This document shows, one piece after another, positions 27,787 to 37,245 of a stretch of 64,000 bases of DNA. Position 1 is the first letter of the stretch; every line of letters begins with the position of its first letter. A model generated the notes under the pieces. That model was not told where the DNA came from, did not search any database, and worked only from the letters and a program-made list of their open reading frames with translations. Position numbers and translations under genes: made by a program. The stretch is from an uncultured Cyclobacteriaceae bacterium (GTDB taxonomy: Bacteria; Bacteroidota; Bacteroidia; Cytophagales; Cyclobacteriaceae), in contig CALSPM010000006.1 in assembly GCA_943788235.1 (NCBI GenBank), positions 124,001 to 188,000 of the forward strand, given 5' to 3'.

Positions 27787-29145
27787 ATGTTTAGGATGAA
27801 AAAGTTAGTCATAATATTAGTTTCTACTATTTTTTGTTCATGCGGAGATGATTTTTTAGACAATCCTCCCAATATCGGATTGACTCCAGATAAATTAACT
27901 GATTTAGCTTCTGCTCAGGCATTATTATATGGTGCCTATACTCAAATCAGACCATTTGTGAGTCAGTCAGCGTTGTATTCTGCGGGAATGATGCGAGATG
28001 TTCTCAATAGGAATAGGGGAGAGTATGATAATTTTTATGGTCATGAAATAAGTACCAATATGACTTCTTGGCAATATACATCGGGTTTTACGGCCCTAGG
28101 AACCGTAAATAAAATTTTCGCAGATGACTTGGCTAATACTGCCGCGACGGATGCAGAAAAGGCAGCAATACTTGCAGATGCTCATTTTTTAAGAGCATTG
28201 ATCTATTTTGATTTAAATAATTACTGGGGAGATCCTATTACAGGTTACACGGTGCCGTTGCTTGAATTACCCTTGAGTATAGACGATAGAGTCTCATGTG
28301 CAACAACTTCCGAGCTCAGTTCATTTATAGAAACTGAAATTGAGGCTGCCAGATTTCATTTCCAAGAGGCATCATCTGGGATTTCCAACTATTATGCTGC
28401 TACTGCTTTGGCTGCTAGAATTTACTTTTTTCACGAAAAATACGATTCGGCATATGCTCGAGCTAATGAAGTAATTACGAGCGGTCAATATGCATTAGAG
28501 TCTGACGTAACTGATGTTTTTACTGCACCAGGGAATTCAAATGAAATCATATTTAAAATCATGTTCAATTCTGTGGATGGCTCAGGAGTCAGTCCTTCTG
28601 CACGTATTTTTGAGGCTTATCAAGCCTCACCAACTGTCGGGTTTTATAGTATGAACACCAATGGAGTAGCCGCGGAAATGATTATGGATGAAGACGATGC
28701 CCGTTATACGGGTCTTTACTCCTCTGATGATAACTACGTTTACGTTGAAAAGTATACTACGGATCAAATGCATTATCAATACATTCGATTGGCTGAAATG
28801 CACTTAACTAGAGCAGAAGCTAATATTATAGTTAATAGCTCTGTCAATCAACAAGATGTTGATGATATTAATGCATTAAGAAATAGGGCGAAACCATCTT
28901 CCGCATTAACCTCCATTCCTACAAAAGATCAAGCACTTAATATGCTTTTTGAAGATCGTACTAAGGAATTAGCTTTTGAGTTGGGAGATCATTTTCTCAA
29001 TACCAAGCGTTTGAAATTTGGAATTATTAGAACTGAGGATGAAGGAGATGGATTCAAAACGTATTCAGAATGGATCGAATTATTATTGTATCCATTCCCC
29101 ACAAATGAAGTGGATATACATGGTTTAACTAGATCAGGAAATTAA
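27787..29145 (+). CDS. SusD-like surface glycan-binding lipoprotein
   Basis: Partner lid of the SusC transporter, binding oligosaccharides at the cell surface. It starts two bases after susC. The signal peptide has lipobox FCSC followed by GDDFLD, the usual SusD beginning. Helical TPR-like features of the family are visible (ADAHFLRALIYFDLNNYWGD; YYAATALAARIYFF), and the C-terminal RTKELAFELGDHFLNTKRL is the standard RagB/SusD signature. At 452 residues it is at the short end of the family. The next gene starts within its stop codon (TAATG). Confidence 0.94.
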   Translation: MFRMKKLVIILVSTIFCSCGDDFLDNPPNIGLTPDKLTDLASAQALLYGAYTQIRPFVSQSALYSAGMMRDVLNRNRGEYDNFYGHEISTNMTSWQYTSGFTALGTVNKIFADDLANTAATDAEKAAILADAHFLRALIYFDLNNYWGDPITGYTVPLLELPLSIDDRVSCATTSELSSFIETEIEAARFHFQEASSGISNYYAATALAARIYFFHEKYDSAYARANEVITSGQYALESDVTDVFTAPGNSNEIIFKIMFNSVDGSGVSPSARIFEAYQASPTVGFYSMNTNGVAAEMIMDEDDARYTGLYSSDDNYVYVEKYTTDQMHYQYIRLAEMHLTRAEANIIVNSSVNQQDVDDINALRNRAKPSSALTSIPTKDQALNMLFEDRTKELAFELGDHFLNTKRLKFGIIRTEDEGDGFKTYSEWIELLLYPFPTNEVDIHGLTRSGN

Positions 29146-29604
29146 TGAAGGTTAAACAAAATTATTATGGCATTAGCTATATTGTGCCTATTTAAATGTG
29201 ATGAAAAATGGCCTGTTAATGAGGAGCTATTGAATAGTGGGTCAACTGATATCTCAGGCTCCTGGTCAATTTCGAAAGTTGAACAAAATGAAATAGATAT
29301 CTCAGATAACTATGATTTTAATTCATTTGCAATTGCCTTAAACTATGGTAATGGTTTGCCTGCAGATTTTTCGATAATTACTGAAGCTCCTGTACCGTTT
29401 CTAACCTCGCACAGTACAGGATCATGGCATTTTGATAATGAATTATATCCCAGCAAAATATATTTTGTTAATGGAGATACTGCCATTTCGATAATAGATC
29501 AACCTCTATTGACTACTGGAAGCGAGGAACTTCATTTAGAGTTTAACTTGGGATGCAGTGATGTTTCATATGTTTATTATCTTACTAAAAACAGCACATT
29601 GTGA
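29145..29604 (+). CDS. DUF5004-like lipocalin-type outer-membrane protein (start region frameshifted)
   Basis: Small protein at the SusE/F position after SusD. The long frame (ATG 29167) begins inside a hydrophobic signal region. The ATG at 29145 overlapping the susD stop would give a normal export signal if one A in the run at 29158-29161 is removed (MKVKQIIMALAILCLFKC). The mature part has DISGSWSISKVEQNEIDIS, STGSWHFDNELYPSKIYF and a C-terminal strand-rich end, matching my memory of DUF5004 proteins paired with DUF4961 in Bacteroidota PULs. A surface glycan-binding role is likely but unproven. The Cys of LFKC is not a canonical lipobox. Confidence 0.72.
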
Positions 29605-29666
29605 GAGTCATGAAGCGGTAATCATTAATAAAGTTAGCTCATCGAAAAAAGTTTTGGTCGTCCGGT

Positions 29667-30658
29667 ATGTTATCAAGTGGGGTACTGTTGTCTCTCATTG
29701 CGTCTGTTTTTGACTACGATGCTTTGATATTATTTCCTTTGAACAACCCGAGACTGCAGTTGCTGGCGAAACAATATCAATTAAATTAGATATTGAGGTT
29801 TTAGAAGATAAGTTCAATCCAGGCAATGTATCTGGTACAATGCCAGTGGTTGGATTTTTAGTCCCAAAATCCTGGAATGCTAGGGCAAACACAGAGATGA
29901 GTATTGCAAGCGATGTATATAATAGTACTATGAGTCCAATGATTGAGGGGGCTATTGAAGGTAATGGTGGCAAACCATGGTCAGAAACACTGGAATTTAG
30001 CTATGGTACGGGTGAGAATTACGATCCAACCAAAATGGAATGGGTCATGTTTATGGCAGATGATCCCTATGATCATAATCCAGCTTATCTGCCCATTTAT
30101 GGTACGGTAAATATTGAAACTGTAGTTGGTCCAGATAATATAACAGCTCAGCTAGGATATTTTATAGGAGAAAATGACTTTGGTATTTGGGAGCTTAACG
30201 AAAATCAAGATTTTAGATTAGGAAATTGTATTGAAATTACGGGAGGTACAGGGGCACCCATAAATTATTGTGGCCCAGAGCCCGCACCAGGAACAAGTGT
30301 TATTAGCCCGGACGTATTTAGCTATAACGATTTATTGAAAATCACTTTTGATGCCTCAATAGGGGCAAATGACGAAGTAACAAGGCTTAGCGGAGCCAGT
30401 TTTGTATATTATTGTGCAGAGGCTACATTAAATGATGGGACGATCATATCTGTCTGTGATAAATCTGACAAAACATCATTAAATTTTATCGGTGATGACA
30501 TTTGGGAAATTACTGTTTGGCCAAAAGATATTTTTGGTTTAAATACTACAAATGAAATTTCGATGATTACTTATAATTTTCAAGATCAAAACGGAAGTAA
30601 TATAGTTAGAGATTTTTCTACTGGTGAAAACTTTACAATGATTGCATCCTGCCAATAA
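29667..30658 (+). CDS. DUF4961-like PUL protein, probable SusE/F-position glycan binder (frameshifted)
   Basis: Second protein at the SusE/F position. The main frame holds FEQPETAVAGETISIKLDIE, GFLVPKSWNARANTEM, KMEWVMFMADDPYD, a repeat-like second half (PDVFSYNDLLKITFD) and WEITVWPKDIFGLN, all typical of DUF4961. The signal peptide (MLSSGVLLSLIASVFDYDA) is in another frame from ATG 29667. Adding one T to the TTT at 29723-29725 joins the two as DYDAFDIISFEQP. The true start could be further upstream (ATG 29610), but a TAA at 29619 blocks that frame. A role in surface oligosaccharide binding is inferred from position between SusD and GH43. Confidence 0.72.
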
Positions 30659-30684
30659 AGGTACACTAGTTTTATATTCTATCT

Positions 30685-32379
30685 ATGAAATTCTTTTTTC
30701 GATACATCACTCTGTTGGTTTCTTTTTCATCAATAGCCCAAACCTTTACCAATCCCATTTTACCTGGCGCTTACCCCGATCCTTCTATTTGTGAGGTAGA
30801 GGGAAATTTTTATTTAGTCAATTCCTCCTTTGAGTATTTTCCTGGGTTGCCCATTCACAAGAGCAAGGACTTGGTGAATTGGGAGTTGATAGGTCATGGG
30901 CTAGATAGAGAGGACCAGTGCAATGGAACTAATAATCTGGTAGATGTTCAAAGTAATGGGGGCATTCATGCGCCCACCATACGTTATCATGAAGGCATTT
31001 TTTATATCATCACGACCAATATTTATAGTCCTGTGAAGGGGCCTACGCAGTTCATTAACTTTATCATCACCGCTGAAGATCCTGCGGGTTCATGGTCCGA
31101 ACCTCATATCATTGAGGGGGCACCGGGTATAGATCCTGATTTATTTTTTGATGATGATGGGAAGGTATGGTTTGTTGGCACCCATGATAAAGGGGATAAG
31201 AATGCCAATGGCATAGGTGAACTATGGGTTCAGGAATTGGATCTTGCCAAATGGCAACTTAAAGGTGAAAGAACCTCCGTTTGGACAGGGGCGTGTGGAG
31301 GCTGTTGTTTGGAAGGGCCTCATATGTACAAAAGAGAGGGGACTTATTACCTGATGGCCGCAGAAGGAGGAACTTCTTTTAATCATTCGGTAATGATTGC
31401 TGCCAGTGATAAAATTACTGGGCCTTATGATTCCAATCCTAGGAATCCGATTCTTACCTCAAGACATTTGTCTAAGGACAATTGGGTACACAGCACGGGT
31501 CATGCCGATCTGGTTATTGTTCCCGATGGACGATGGTTCATGGTCGCTTTGGGTAAGCGAGGGGATGAGCAACGAGAATCTAATATGGGTAGAGAGACCC
31601 ATTTGATTCCTATTTCATGGGAAAAAGCAACCGTCCGATGGCAACAAGTGAGTGACAATGAATGGGCGCCTGTCACGTATGATTTTCCCGTTGGAGCACC
31701 TGAAACCGGTAAGGTGGAGCGGATTAATCCCATGCCTTTTATGCAAACCCGCCAATATCAGAACGATGCCTTCAATGACAATTTTGATGAATCTAACTTA
31801 AATTTAGAGTGGAATTTTAGAAGGGTACCCCAAGCCAATACCTTTTCATTGGCTGCCCGATCGGGTCATTTAAGGTTATATGCCAAGCCAGAGGTCATTG
31901 ACAACAGGGTACAGGCTAGTTTGATGGGTTTTAGACAGCGGGAAAGCGATTTTGAATATACTGCTAGCATCTACTATCAACCCAAAAAAGAGGGCGAAGA
32001 GGCAGGCATGAGCCTTTTTCAAAAAGACAATAACTATATCAATTTTACCTTAACCAAAGAACAAGGGCTGATAGTGCTTAAGGTGATCTTAAAAGATCCT
32101 AAAGAGGATCCAAGAATCTTGAAGCAAGAAATTTTATCCAATTATGAGGGAGAGATTATGTTAAGAGTGATTTCAAAAGATCATCAATATCAATATCAAT
32201 ATTCTCTTGATCAAGGTCAGAAGTACTTTACATTTATGAGTTCAAAGGGAGATTTAATTTTAAGCCATCGAACGGGCTCATATACCGGTGCTTATTTAGG
32301 CTTGTATGCTACAGGCAATGGTAAGGGTACCAAAGCTTTTATGGATGTAGACTGGGTATTTCTATCAGGGATTCCCTAG
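30685..32379 (+). CDS. GH43 beta-xylosidase/alpha-L-arabinofuranosidase-like enzyme, secreted
   Basis: Family 43 five-bladed-propeller glycosidase. The signal peptide is cut near SSIAQ. The catalytic triad is visible: Asp32 in YPDPSI (general base), Asp150 in GIDPDLFF (pKa modulator) and Glu210 in LEGPHMYK (acid). The last about 200 residues form a concanavalin-like beta-sandwich (FDESNLNLEWNFRRVP, then SYTGAYLGLYATGNG), as in GH43 beta-xylosidases. This architecture supports exo-xylosidase or arabinofuranosidase action. It is the last gene of the FecR-SusCD operon, starting 26 bases after DUF4961. The substrate is inferred only from family. Confidence 0.92.
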   Translation: MKFFFRYITLLVSFSSIAQTFTNPILPGAYPDPSICEVEGNFYLVNSSFEYFPGLPIHKSKDLVNWELIGHGLDREDQCNGTNNLVDVQSNGGIHAPTIRYHEGIFYIITTNIYSPVKGPTQFINFIITAEDPAGSWSEPHIIEGAPGIDPDLFFDDDGKVWFVGTHDKGDKNANGIGELWVQELDLAKWQLKGERTSVWTGACGGCCLEGPHMYKREGTYYLMAAEGGTSFNHSVMIAASDKITGPYDSNPRNPILTSRHLSKDNWVHSTGHADLVIVPDGRWFMVALGKRGDEQRESNMGRETHLIPISWEKATVRWQQVSDNEWAPVTYDFPVGAPETGKVERINPMPFMQTRQYQNDAFNDNFDESNLNLEWNFRRVPQANTFSLAARSGHLRLYAKPEVIDNRVQASLMGFRQRESDFEYTASIYYQPKKEGEEAGMSLFQKDNNYINFTLTKEQGLIVLKVILKDPKEDPRILKQEILSNYEGEIMLRVISKDHQYQYQYSLDQGQKYFTFMSSKGDLILSHRTGSYTGAYLGLYATGNGKGTKAFMDVDWVFLSGIP

Positions 32380-32540
32380 ACCTTAACTTTCTTTAACAAT
32401 TAAATCTCGCCACCTGACCTTCTGCGACCCTGTTTTCTTTTAAAGTATCCTTCGATATTTTAAATTTGAACTTCTTTGGGGACACGTAAAACTATTCATT
32501 TGATACTTTTTGTTTTCCTAGCGCTACATTTGCCGTCGGT

Positions 32541-33969
32541 ATGAATATAGTTAAAGTTATATTGTTAAGTTTTTTGGGCCTGTTGGGGCTTTCATCAACG
32601 GCTTACAGCCAAGAGGTGACCGTAAGATTGGGTCCTGATCAATTTGCCATCAATCAACTTTGGACCATTACTATTACGGTGCAAAACGAACGCTTACGTA
32701 ATTACAGCAACTTTCCAGAAATTCAAGGGTTGGTGAAAAGGGGTACTTCCTCTTCCTCTTCAACAAATTATGTCAATGGTAAAATGAGTTCATCTCAAAG
32801 CATCATCCAGAATTATCAAGCCACGAGTGAGGGGAGCGTGGTCGTTCCTGATTTTGACATAACCATTAACAATCAGTCATTTTCAGTGAAGGGTAAAAGC
32901 ATAACAGTGACCGCTCCTGCCCAACAGCGTCGTTCCAATTTTCAAGACCCATTTCAAGATTTTTTCCAGCAAAAAGCACCATCTGAATTTATAGAAGTTG
33001 AGGCGGATGCTTTTCTAGCGTTAACTACGGACAAAAATGAAATTTACCTAGGGGAAGGAATTACCACTACCTTGGCTTTTTACGTAGCGGCCTCTAATCG
33101 TGCAGACATGAAATTTTATGATTTAGGTACCCAAATAACAGAAATTATCAAGAAAATAAAACCTGAAAATTCTTGGGAGGAGAATTTCAATATAGACAAC
33201 ATCAATGGGGAACCTATTAAGATAAAAGGCGTTCAATACACGCAGTACAAAATCTATCAGGCCACTTATTTTCCACTGAATTTAGAGCCTATTAATTTTC
33301 CCAGTGTCGGACTAAAATTAATTAAATACAACCAAGTCAAAAATCCTTCATTTTTTCGGCAGGAATCGTCAAGAAGATTACGAAACCTTTTACAGTAAAC
33401 CTAAGACTGTCAAAATAAAAGCGTTGCCACCACATCCTTTAAAAGACCTCGTAAATGTCGGCTCCTACAAATTGAGAGAGGCCATCAGTACCGAAAAATT
33501 AACTACCGGACAAAGTTTTAACTATTCTTTTGAAATAAGAGGAGTAGGTAATATCAGTGCCTTAAATATGCCCATTGTAGATCCAAATGAGTGGTTTGAG
33601 TTTTATGAGCCCAATACCGTTCAAAATATTCGAAGATCTTCGAATCGAGTAACAGGGAGTAAAAAGTTTGATTATTTTGGTATCCCTAATGAACCAGGCA
33701 CCTATGACTTAGGAGATTTTATCCAGTGGATCTTTTTTGATCCCGTTCAAGAAAAATATGATACGCTAAGGTCAGAGATACAAATACAAGTACAAGGAGA
33801 GAGTAGAAAGAACGAATACATTTCTTCAAATGATTTAGGTTCGTTTTATGATAGGATCGAACTTGAAGACAATGAGTTAGTTTCAATTAAGTCTGGGATG
33901 GGCTATCAAATCATTATCAACCTATTTATATTCGCTATATTGGTAGGGGGTATCAGTTTTATTCTTTAA
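32541..33969 (+). CDS. batD: BatD family protein (frameshifted in this sequence)
   Basis: BatD belongs to the Bacteroidota Bat (aerotolerance) group, membrane-associated proteins of uncertain biochemical role. The first frame has a signal peptide (STAYSQ) and GPDQFAINQLWTITITVQN, SEGSVVVPDFDITINNQSF and FIEVEADAFLALTTDKNEIYLGE, all BatD-like. It breaks at a T6 run (33351-33356). Removing one T continues into FFGRNRQEDYETFYSKPKT and KALPPHPLKDLVNVG, finishing with a C-terminal membrane segment. The repaired length is about 475 residues, short for BatD. No batA, batB, batC or moxR gene is nearby. It ends six bases before aroC. Confidence 0.83.
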
Positions 33970-33975
33970 AAAATA

Positions 33976-35062
33976 ATGGGAAGTTCTTTCGGAAAAATAT
34001 TTAAAATCAGCACTTTTGGCGAATCGCATGGACCGGCTATTGGCGTCAATATTGAGGGGCTACCTGCGGGGATCCATCTTGATGTGGAACAGATTCAATT
34101 TGAATTGAGTAGAAGAAAACCTGGCCAATCTAGGATCACCACACAAAGAAAAGAAGCCGATGAGATTGAGATTTTGTCAGGCAGTTTTTGAAGGCGTGAG
34201 CACAGGAACACCTATGGCTATGGTAATCAGGAATAAAGATCAAAAAAGCAAAGATTATACCCATATCGCCAATCAGTTCAGACCCAGCCATGCAGATTAT
34301 ACCTTTCAAGAAAAATATGGGGTACGAGATTATCGCGGAGGGGGCAGAAGTTCAGCGCGTGAAACAGCGGCTCGTGTGGCTGCTGGTGCGGTTGCTAAGC
34401 AATTTATAGCACAGGCCTGTGGCGGTGAATTTTATGCTTATGTTTCTCAAGTGGGTTCATTAAAATTAGAAAAAGAATATGTACACTTAGATCTTGATCG
34501 GATTGATGACCACGCAGTGCGTTGCCCTGATCCTGAAATGGCGGATAAGATGTTTAAGCTCATCGATCAAGTACGCAAAGAACAAGATACCATTGGGGGT
34601 ATAGTCACTGGGGTAATAAAAAATATCCCGGCAGGACTTGGAGAGCCTGTTTTTGATAAGCTACATGCCTCCTTAGGTAAGGCCATGTTGAGCATTAATG
34701 CCGTGAAGGGTTTCGAGTATGGGAGTGGATTTGAGGGAATTAAAATGAAAGGATCGGCACACAATGATGCCTTTTACAAAGAAGGAGATCGAGTGCGTAC
34801 GAGAACCAATAAATCTGGGGGTATTCAAGGAGGAATCTCCAATGGCGAAGATATTTATTTCAATGTGGCCTTTAAGCCGGTAGCGACCATTATGCAGGAC
34901 CAAGAAAGTGTAGACAAGGATGGAAATACTGCAACCGTATCGGGAAAAGGACGGCATGATCCTTGTGTAGTACCCCGGGCAGTACCCATTGTAGAAGCTA
35001 TGTCGGCATTGGTGATAGCAGATTTCTATCTCATCAGCAGAACCAATAAATTAACCCATTAA
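33976..35062 (+). CDS. aroC: Chorismate synthase (frameshifted in this sequence)
   Basis: Last shikimate-pathway enzyme, converting EPSP to chorismate with reduced FMN. The N-terminal part has [16 protein letters not shown] and [17 protein letters not shown]. The frame breaks at a T5 run (34185-34189), and removing one T joins [16 protein letters not shown]. The remainder has [49 protein letters not shown] and [17 protein letters not shown], all diagnostic. About 360 residues after repair is the normal length. The loss of an aromatic-synthesis gene by one base in a homopolymer, amid several similar events, suggests a consensus error. Confidence 0.93.
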
Positions 35063-35064
35063 TT

Positions 35065-36476
35065 ATGAAAAAATTACCCATTCATGTTAAAATAGTCATA
35101 GGTTTAGTACTAGGAATTGGGTGGGCCTTTCTATCAAGCTCTTATGGGGTGGAATGAATTTACCATTCGTTGGATTGATCCTTTTGGTATGATCTTTATT
35201 CGGCTTTTGAAATTTATAGCGGTGCCTTTGGTATTATTTTCGATCATTGGGGGTGTCTCCGGACTGAGAGGATGTATCCAAATTAGGACGCTTGGGATGG
35301 AAAACCTTGTTGGCCTACATGACGACTACTTTATTGGCGGTGGGTATTGGATTGACCTTGGTAAATATCGTTAAGCCAGGCACACACATAGATGACGAGC
35401 AACGCATCAAGAATAGACTCTCTTATGAGGTTTGGCTGCAAGAGAATGATATTGGTGCTACCCAGGATGGCTTAAATTTTCTTTCTGATCCTAAATACGC
35501 GGCTTATCTTTCAGAGGCGCAAGCGGCTGAGCAAGTCACTTCACCAAAGCTAGATTTGGAAAAGAAAATGAAGACCGTAGCGGTTCAAAAGGAAAGTTCT
35601 CCTTTAAAATTCATTGTAGAGATGGTACCTGATAATATTTTTGCCTCATTGTCAGGAAATGGATTGATGCTTCAGGTAATTTTCTTTGCCATTTTTTTTG
35701 GAATAACCCTGGTCCTTATCCCAGAGGAAGCTTCTGCACCTATCATTAATTTGATCAACGGAATGAATTCGATTTTTTTAAAAATGGTGGATTTGGTCAT
35801 GAAGGCGGCACCTTTTTTTGTTTTTTGCCTGTTGGCGGGTGTTGTGGCAAAAATGGCAGATTCACCCCAAGAAGTATTTGAGATTTTTAAAGGTCTGGGA
35901 TCTTATTCGCTTACTTTATTCAGCGGATTGTTTTTATTAACCTTTGTAGTTTATCCCTTGATTGTAAAATCATTGGTTTCTAAAATGAGTTTTAAAGATT
36001 TCTTTAAGAACATCAGTCCGGCACAATTCTTAGCCTTTTCTACGAGTTCTAGTGCCGCTACCCTACCCGTAACGATGGAATGCGTCGAAGAAAATGTCGG
36101 TGTACCCAAGTCTATTTCAAGCTTTGTTTTACCCATTGGGGCAACGGTAAATATGGATGGAACTTCCATGTTTGAGGGGGTCGCCGTTGTGTTTTTAGCA
36201 CAACTCCATTTTATTGACCTGACCATAGCTCAGCAACTCACCATTGTATTTACTGCGGCTGCAGCATCTATTGGTTCAGCTGCGGTACCGAGTGCCGGGT
36301 TGATCATGATGATCATGGTATTACAATCTGTTGGATTAAATCCGGCATGGGTGGCCATCATATTTCCGGTAGATCGTATTTTAGATATGTGTAGAACGGT
36401 CGTGAATGTGACGGGTGACATGGTTGTATCAACCCTGATAGCAAAGTCTGAAGGTGAGTTAGAAAAATATAGCTGA
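35065..36476 (+). CDS. Dicarboxylate/amino acid:cation symporter (two frameshifts in this sequence)
   Basis: SLC1/DAACS-family inner-membrane symporter for glutamate, aspartate or C4-dicarboxylates. The start MKKLPIHVKIVIGLVLG gives the first helix. One extra G in GGGG (35146-35149) and one in GG (35270-35271) must be removed to read through SSSYGWNEFTIRWIDPFG and GLRDVSKLGRLGWKTLLAYMTTT. The rest is intact, with the serine-rich hairpin STSSSAATLP, the TM7 motif NMDGTSMFEG, and GLIMMIMVLQSVGLN. A soluble insert of about 75 residues (about residues 110-185) separates early helices, as in some Bacteroidota members. It begins two bases after aroC. Confidence 0.9.
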
Positions 36477-36558
36477 GGCCTATCTTTTTGAAAGGAATTG
36501 TTCATTTTGCCAATTATTCAGTCAATGAGGTTTATTTTTGTATTCTAAAGTTAAAAAA

Positions 36559-37143
36559 ATGTCTGAAGCTGTAAAAACACCTATAAATATTTATACTGAG
36601 GCGAACCCTAATCCCAACTCCTTAAAGTTTGTGGCCAATTTTATGCTCATGCCCGAGGGCGTAAGTAGAGATTTTCCAGATATAAAAAGTGCAGAAGAAG
36701 CCCCTTTGGCGATCAAGCTTTTTGAAAAATCCTATGTGAAGCGTGTTTTTTATATGAGTAATTTCATTACCGTTACCAAAGATGATGAAGCAGATTGGTA
36801 TGAAATCAAAGGCGAGGTGCTTACCATCATCAAATCTCATTTAGAAGCAGGGTTGCAAATTTTAACGGAAAAAGAGGTCAAAGAGGACCATCATGTAGAA
36901 GCATCTGATACTGATTTGGAAGTAAAAATTAAAGGAATATTGGATGAGTACATTCGGCCTGCCGTCGAGATGGATGGGGGTGCGATTACCTTTGATTCAT
37001 TTTCTGAGGGTAAAGTTAAGGTACTGTTACAAGGATCATGTTCGGGTTGTCCAAGCTCTACATTAACACTAAAATCAGGGATAGAAAATTTGCTGAAGCG
37101 GATGGTTCCTGAGGTAGAAGAGGTAGAGGCCGTAGGCGTATAG
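36559..37143 (+). CDS. Nfu/NifU-type Fe-S carrier protein
   Basis: Iron-sulfur carrier with an Nfu N-terminal domain (TEANPNPNSLKFVANF, residues about 10-95) and a C-terminal NifU domain holding CSGC (GSCSGCPSS), which binds a [4Fe-4S] cluster at a dimer interface. ATG 36559 is chosen over a TTG at 36538 because the family starts just before this point. The two domains are joined by an acidic linker, giving 194 residues, a usual length. It stands alone, 82 bases after the symporter; no suf genes are nearby. Confidence 0.92.
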   Translation: MSEAVKTPINIYTEANPNPNSLKFVANFMLMPEGVSRDFPDIKSAEEAPLAIKLFEKSYVKRVFYMSNFITVTKDDEADWYEIKGEVLTIIKSHLEAGLQILTEKEVKEDHHVEASDTDLEVKIKGILDEYIRPAVEMDGGAITFDSFSEGKVKVLLQGSCSGCPSSTLTLKSGIENLLKRMVPEVEEVEAVGV

Positions 37144-37245
37144 TGAGGTCGTAATAGGGTGACGGAATTTAAAGTTTACCAATCTAAATACATACATTTA
37201 AGAGCTTAGACTTATGTTTAAGCAAAGCCTTTAAACTTTTTACGT

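Noticed and set aside
32190-32213. Short tandem ATCAAT-type repeat inside the GH43 gene
   Set aside because: It is coding (HQYQYQYS), three units only, and shows no sign of a regulatory or mobile role.
262-32379. Assigning the PUL to ulvan, carrageenan or fucoidan
   Set aside because: No lyase or diagnostic glycosidase of those pathways (such as PL28, GH16, GH29 or GH107) was recognised; GH43, GH3 and sulfatases alone do not decide the substrate.
32525-32532. TACATTTG, an exact TAnnTTTG -7 box before batD
   Set aside because: It would place the transcription start only a few bases before the ATG, and no TTTG sits 17-19 bases upstream.
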